Assembly (NCBI GenBank): GCA_963767715.1
Contig: CAVYFA010000009.1
Location: forward strand, 620,001-684,000
From: CAVSXS01 sp963767715
GTDB taxonomy: Bacteria > Chloroflexota > Ktedonobacteria > Ktedonobacterales > Ktedonobacteraceae
DNA length: 64,000 nt
Direction of reading: 5' to 3'
Shown piece by piece: positions 60,246-64,000 of this stretch (positions are counted from its first letter, which is position 1; each line of letters starts with the position of its first letter). The position numbers and the translations under genes were made by a program. The notes beneath the pieces were generated by a model. It had not been told where the DNA came from. It saw only the letters and a list, made by a program, of their open reading frames with translations, and made no database searches.

Positions 60246-60358
60246 GTATGTGATGCATCCTTTCCGCATGATTACGTTTGTATTTGCTTTATCCTAGCAG
60301 GGTTGAGAGGGATTGTCCAGCGATGCGCCCGTGATAATGTCGATGAGGAGATGGGAAG

Positions 60359-60398
60359 TTTTCCACAATTAGAACATTTGTCCACATAGTTATCCACA
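60359..60398 (+). promoter_or_regulatory. Cluster of three DnaA-box-like sites
   Basis: TTTTCCACA (60359-60367), TTGTCCACA (60378-60386) and TTATCCACA (60390-60398, perfect consensus) lie in the same orientation within 40 bp. They sit in the intergenic region between the divergent peptidase and SRAP genes. A TATAAT about 40 bp further downstream may be the SRAP -10 box. Confidence 0.65.
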
Positions 60399-60490
60399 AT
60401 AACCTGTCACCTTCCGAAAACCGCCTCTCCAAAAAGAATAGGTTATAATGAGAGAGTATCGAGCAGTCAACCTGAAAAAGGAGCATTCAC

Positions 60491-61144
60491 ATGTGTGGTC
60501 GATTCGCGCTTACAATTGATCTGGCGGATGTTTCGAAAAAATTTGGCGTCGAGCCAACAATGCATACAGCGCCTCGTTATAATATTGCGCCGACGCAGCC
60601 GGTTGCCTCTATCGTACGCAACGGCGAGGCGCACCTCGTCGAGTTGCGCTGGGGGTTGATCCCATCGTGGGCGAAGGATGAGTCCATCGGTGCGCGTATG
60701 ATTAACGCCAGGGCCGAGACGCTGGCCGAGAAGGCGAGTTTCAAGGGGCTGCTGCGTTCGAAACGCTGCATGATTATCGCTGATGGCTTCTTCGAGTGGA
60801 AGCAGGAGAACGGTCATAAGACGCCCATGTATATCACCATGAAGGATCACGAGCCATTCGCATTCGCGGGTCTATGGGATAGCTGGAAAAGCCCGGCAGG
60901 GGAGCCGCTGCGCTCCTGCACGATAATCACCACGCAGCCGAACGATGTGGTCGCCCCCATCCATGACCGCATGCCTGCTATTCTGCTGCCCGAAGCGTAT
61001 GAGAGCTGGCTCGATCCATCCATCAAGGACGAGCAGTTTCTATCGCACTGGCTCGCACCCTATCCCGCGCAAGCGATGACGGCGCGCCCGGTTTCCCGCC
61101 TGGTCAACGACCCCCGGCATGACAGCCCGGATGTGCTCGCGTAA
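60491..61144 (+). CDS. SRAP/HMCES-type abasic-site protein
   Basis: A 217-residue SOS-response-associated peptidase (YedK) that forms a thiazolidine crosslink with abasic sites in single-stranded DNA through Cys2. The conserved MCGRF start, YNIAPTQ, WGLIPSWAKD, NARAETLAEKASF, RCMIIADGFFEWK and the active-site His in IHDRMPAIL are all present. The DnaA-box cluster upstream and a nearby TATAAT suggest replication-linked control; no clear LexA site is seen. Confidence 0.94.
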   Translation: MCGRFALTIDLADVSKKFGVEPTMHTAPRYNIAPTQPVASIVRNGEAHLVELRWGLIPSWAKDESIGARMINARAETLAEKASFKGLLRSKRCMIIADGFFEWKQENGHKTPMYITMKDHEPFAFAGLWDSWKSPAGEPLRSCTIITTQPNDVVAPIHDRMPAILLPEAYESWLDPSIKDEQFLSHWLAPYPAQAMTARPVSRLVNDPRHDSPDVLA

Positions 61145-61996
61145 TCAAGAGACAGGATACACATTCAGGTTAGCGAAGCTCGCGTCGGCATTTGTGGCAG
61201 TCGTGAGCGTACCGGCGACAAGGGAGAGCTGCCCGCTGCTAAAGGTGGAGTCGCGCACTTCTTTCACGAAGATGCCGTTGATGAACAGGAGAAAATCGTC
61301 GCCATTAGCGATTACCATGAGCGTGTTCGGCGAAGAACCGCTGTGAATGGCGCTGCTGGAGGTGCTTGAAACGAGCGGGACATAATTGCCACCGGCATTA
61401 GCATCGTGGCGGCGGAAGTAATACTGGCCCTGGTCATTGATCTCGAAGTCATAGAACTGGTCGCCATTTTTACGGAAGATGAAGCCCGCGTCGTTGCCCT
61501 GCAAGAGGGTCACATCAACCATGATGGCGCAATTATCGAAAGTGTAACCCTGGGGCGAGCACGGCTGGAGGTAATTTGGCCTGTTGACCAGTACGTGATA
61601 GGCACCGTTGCGAAAGGTACAGGCAACGCCATCATCGGGCCAGCGATTACTGGAGTTGCCGGTCAAGGGGTCGCTCAGCAGTGGCGAGCCGCTGGTGACA
61701 GTAGTGGCCTGGTTGTAGATAGCCTGCTGAGTTGATTGGGCCTGCGCGGTCAGACTCGCGCCAGGTGAGGGCTGAGCAGTTGGTGAGGTCTGAGCGGGCG
61801 ACGGGGTTACGTCATCGCCAACAGTGGTTTGCGTCTGAGTGAGATTCGACGATGCCCCGTTGTTTTGAGCGCTATAAGCGGAAATTCCGATGCCGAGAAT
61901 GAGAACGATGAGCGCCAGGAATATTAAAGCAATCACGAGCGTCGGATTTACGCGCGACCGGCGAGCTGAACGAGCCGGAACACGCCGGTAAGACAC
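61145..61996 (-). CDS. Membrane-anchored LamG/concanavalin-like domain protein
   Basis: A 283-residue protein: basic N-terminus (SYRRVPARSARRSR), a membrane helix (LVIALIFLALIVLILGIGIS), a Thr/Pro/Ser linker and a beta-sandwich of about 170 residues (DDGVACTFRNGAYHVLVNRP; VTLLQGNDAGFIFRKNGDQF; FLLFINGIFVKEV). Such domains are the outside sensor of many Chloroflexota Ser/Thr kinases. It begins with GTG inside the upstream kinase gene (49-bp overlap, other frame), and its basic segment would follow naturally on the kinase C-terminus, so it is probably the severed sensor half of that kinase. Confidence 0.7.
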   Translation of the reverse strand: MSYRRVPARSARRSRVNPTLVIALIFLALIVLILGIGISAYSAQNNGASSNLTQTQTTVGDDVTPSPAQTSPTAQPSPGASLTAQAQSTQQAIYNQATTVTSGSPLLSDPLTGNSSNRWPDDGVACTFRNGAYHVLVNRPNYLQPCSPQGYTFDNCAIMVDVTLLQGNDAGFIFRKNGDQFYDFEINDQGQYYFRRHDANAGGNYVPLVSSTSSSAIHSGSSPNTLMVIANGDDFLLFINGIFVKEVRDSTFSSGQLSLVAGTLTTATNADASFANLNVYPVS

Positions 61997-63078
61997 GGGT
62001 GGCCCGGGCGAGACCTGCGCGGCGCCTGAGCCGGAAGCACAAGCCTTTCCGGCTGCGAAGGGGTCTGTACAGGCTGTGGCGAGGTCTGCGATGGCGGCAA
62101 CGGCAAATGAGGTGTCACCGGGGCGGACGGTATGATAGGCTCGGGCGGCGGGGGATGCCTGGGTGAACGAATGACTTCCTGGCGCAGGAGATCGCTGCCC
62201 ATCGGTGTTGTTTCATAGAGCGAGGGCATCTGTGGTGAGGAAGTATCCGGCTCAGGTTGCTGGCTCTGCATGTGCAGCGCCTGCATATACGCTCTTGCTA
62301 GAGACATCGGCGAGTCGTAGCGCCGGCGTGGATCTTTCTCAAGCGCGCGCAGGACGACCAGTTCAACGGAGCGCGGGATGCCTGGCCGGATACGAGACGG
62401 TGGGACGGGCGGCTCGCGCATCTGTTTCAGATAAACAGCCAGGGGATTGTCGCCACTGAAAGGCATTTTGCCCGTGATCATCTGGTAGAGGAGAATACCT
62501 AGCGCGTAGACATCACTGCTTCTACCGGGCGGGCCGTCCGCCAGTTCGGGCGCCATGTATTCGGGTGTTCCCAGCAGCACGCCCGTCTGCGTCACCTTGT
62601 CCGCACCCTCCACAGACCTCGCCAGGCCGAAATCCGCCAGGTAGATGAAATGATCGTCACGCATAAGGATATTAGACGGCTTGATATCACGGTGGATGAC
62701 GCCGTGATCGTGCGCGTATTGCAGACCACTGGCTATTTGCATGAGCAACTCGCCCGCATAGTCAGGCGAGAGCGGACCTTGCTCGATTTTATCATACAGG
62801 GTGCAATAGTCGATATAGGGCATCACCAGGTAATACCAGGGCGGCTGCTCACCGAAATCGTAAGCGGGAAGAATATGATCATGCTGCAGCCTCCCGATAG
62901 CCTCCGCCTCACGCTGGAAGCGCTGGACATAATCGGTGTATGCGCTGCTCACGACCTTAATGGCCACGTCGCGATGCATGGCTTCGTCGGTGGCAAGATA
63001 TACCTCCGACATACCGCCGCGCCCCAGCCGTTGTCGGAGTAGATAGCGGCCTAACCTGGTTCCTTCCAGCCCGCGCAT
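61948..63078 (-). CDS. Ser/Thr protein kinase (cytoplasmic half)
   Basis: A 376-residue Hanks-type kinase: glycine loop GRGGMSEVY (19-27), Lys41 in VAIKVV, HRD at 129-131 (VIHRDIKPSN), DFG at 149-151 and GTPEYMAPEL. A Pro/Ser/Gln linker (about 275-355) follows, and the last 15 residues (CLTGVFRLVQLAGRA) look like out-of-frame translation of the segment that encodes the next protein's basic juxtamembrane region. A single-base shift near 61980 would join it to the LamG protein as one receptor kinase. Confidence 0.9.
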   Translation of the reverse strand: MRGLEGTRLGRYLLRQRLGRGGMSEVYLATDEAMHRDVAIKVVSSAYTDYVQRFQREAEAIGRLQHDHILPAYDFGEQPPWYYLVMPYIDYCTLYDKIEQGPLSPDYAGELLMQIASGLQYAHDHGVIHRDIKPSNILMRDDHFIYLADFGLARSVEGADKVTQTGVLLGTPEYMAPELADGPPGRSSDVYALGILLYQMITGKMPFSGDNPLAVYLKQMREPPVPPSRIRPGIPRSVELVVLRALEKDPRRRYDSPMSLARAYMQALHMQSQQPEPDTSSPQMPSLYETTPMGSDLLRQEVIRSPRHPPPPEPIIPSAPVTPHLPLPPSQTSPQPVQTPSQPERLVLPAQAPRRSRPGHPCLTGVFRLVQLAGRA

Positions 63079-63193
63079 AAGCTCTTTTATTTCCTCACCA
63101 TGATGTATTTCGTTTGCAGTATATGCATGGTGATAACTTTACGTCAACCTTTGCGACTGCCAGGCGACCCTCGCGGTTGCCCCGGCAATGGCG

Positions 63194-64000
63194 CTAATCT
63201 CCTCCGCCTCCGCCGTCACCATGGCCATGCTTATGATGTTTGTGAGGGGTAGGATGAGGTGCTGGAGGGGTGGGGGATCGAGCAGGCGGCTTTCGTGGAT
63301 GCTCAACCGGCGCGTGAGTTGGAGCCGGGGTAGGAGAAGGTTCCGGTCGCGCTTGCGATCCTGGTTGATTTGTTGGGTCAACCCTTGTTGGAGTGAGAGG
63401 CTGCAAGGATTTTCCAATGCTATGTACGCTGACACTTGCGACTGCAGCCGCCTGGTAGTTCCCATGCCCAACGATAAAACCAAGAGAAATTGAGGTAGCT
63501 ATCCATACGAGCGCGGCAAGGCCCAGCAGGCCCCTATGGCTTGCAGGCAAGGCACGCAGACGCTGTGGCCCTCGCTTATCAATCCGCGTGCGGGCAACCG
63601 GCATAGTAGGGCGCTGCGCCATTTTGTACAATGTAACCTGCACAGGCGGTAAGGTCCGTGAAGCGACGAGAGAAGATGATTGTTGTACTCGTTGCAACGC
63701 TTGCCTGTACTCCTCGGCCATGCTGCGAGGGTTTGGGAAGCGGCGGTCAGGGTCCTTGTCGATAGCGCGTAGGATGACCGCTTCCACCTCCGGAGCAATC
63801 GTGGGATTCAGCGAGGATGGGAGTGGGGGCGTTTCCTGGACATGCTTCCAACAAATGGCGAGGGGAGTGGTACCGCTGAAGGGCAGTCGTCCTGTCAGCA
63901 TTTGATACAGCAGAATCCCCAACGCGTAAATATCGCTGCTGGTACTCTCCGGCATGGTGACCAGCTCCGGGGCCATATACTCCGGTGTGCCGATCAGGCA
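63194..64000 (-). CDS. Ser/Thr protein kinase, C-terminal part (runs off window)
   Basis: A partial kinase whose 5' end lies beyond base 64000. The visible part starts in the activation segment (IGTPEYMAPELVT) and includes DIYALGILLYQMLTGRLPFS and the end of the C-lobe (AIDKDPDRRFPNPRSMAEEY). Then come a basic linker, one membrane helix (GLLGLAALVWIATSISLGFI) and an outer tail of 85 residues rich in Pro, His and Lys ending HKHHKHGHGDGGGGGD. The His/Gly tail could bind metal; no folded sensor domain is present. It is a paralogue of the kinase at 61948-63078. Confidence 0.9.
   Translation of the reverse strand, partial: CLIGTPEYMAPELVTMPESTSSDIYALGILLYQMLTGRLPFSGTTPLAICWKHVQETPPLPSSLNPTIAPEVEAVILRAIDKDPDRRFPNPRSMAEEYRQALQRVQQSSSLVASRTLPPVQVTLYKMAQRPTMPVARTRIDKRGPQRLRALPASHRGLLGLAALVWIATSISLGFIVGHGNYQAAAVASVSVHSIGKSLQPLTPTRVDPTNQPGSQARPEPSPTPAPTHAPVEHPRKPPARSPTPPAPHPTPHKHHKHGHGDGGGGGD

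Noticed and set aside
60300..60490. Replication origin
   Set aside because: DnaA-box-like sites are present, but there is no dnaA/dnaN/gyr neighbourhood, no long AT-rich unwinding region and only three boxes.

Overview
The window looks like a chromosomal segment of a GC-rich, spore/mycelium-type Chloroflexota bacterium (Ktedonobacteria-like). This is inferred from the mix of genes: several PASTA-less Ser/Thr kinases with long proline-rich linkers, a giant zinc-ribbon/nucleotidyl cyclase/AAA/TPR regulator, an archaeal-type AspRS under a T-box leader, BMP-type nucleoside ABC transport, Uma2 and DUF402 proteins, and many hairpin repeats between genes. No phage, plasmid, CRISPR array or complete insertion sequence was seen.

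Layout. 1-2.1 kb: a decayed TPR gene and a lipoprotein whose signal peptide and mature domain lie in different frames. 2.5-9.5 kb: a MerR/GyrI regulator with a textbook 19-bp-spacer promoter, a patatin-like protein with a small HTH protein, a Re-citrate-synthase-like enzyme, a DinB-like protein, a split chromate transporter and Fe/Mn superoxide dismutase. 9.5-11.2 kb: T-box leader and AspRS. 11.5-16.2 kb: YceI, then a cell-wall group (MurF, Ddl, dipeptide-epimerase-like enzyme). 16.2-22 kb: SnoaL-like, Uma2, a secreted propeller protein, a GMC oxidoreductase and three gene remnants or orphans. 22.2-26 kb: acyl-CoA carboxylase beta, a DUF885 peptidase-like protein, methylmalonyl-CoA epimerase and DUF402, so a propionyl-CoA/methylmalonyl-CoA theme. 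26.2-31.7 kb: the cyclase/AAA/TPR regulator facing an ECF sigma/membrane anti-sigma pair. 31.8-37.1 kb: a complete BMP-type ABC importer. 37.3-44.7 kb: NYN-domain protein, CDP-alcohol phosphatidyltransferase, ArsR-PHP pair, an ABC-2 export operon with a dyad operator, tRNA-Lys(CTT) and a nuclease remnant. 45-50.4 kb: secreted and membrane proteins, acetamidase plus amino-acid permease. 50.7-58.9 kb: kinase, MiaA, cupin, FabG-like SDR, GuaA, EamA transporter, tryptophan dioxygenase. 58.9-64 kb: M20 peptidase, SRAP protein preceded by three DnaA-box-like sites, and two kinases, one apparently split from its sensor domain.

The feature that best fits the request for something undescribed is a family of dispersed hairpin elements. 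Their stems differ from copy to copy and keep base-pairing, while the loop (mostly GCAAG, or CAG between GGC and GCC) and a trailing CCCTAC(A) stay constant. Copies lie between genes, supply stop codons (ddl, PHP gene), extend protein ends (MiaA N-terminus, CDP-alcohol transferase C-terminus) and sit in a TPR loop. Coordinates, motifs and pairing were read by eye; family assignments rest on recalled motifs, not on searches.
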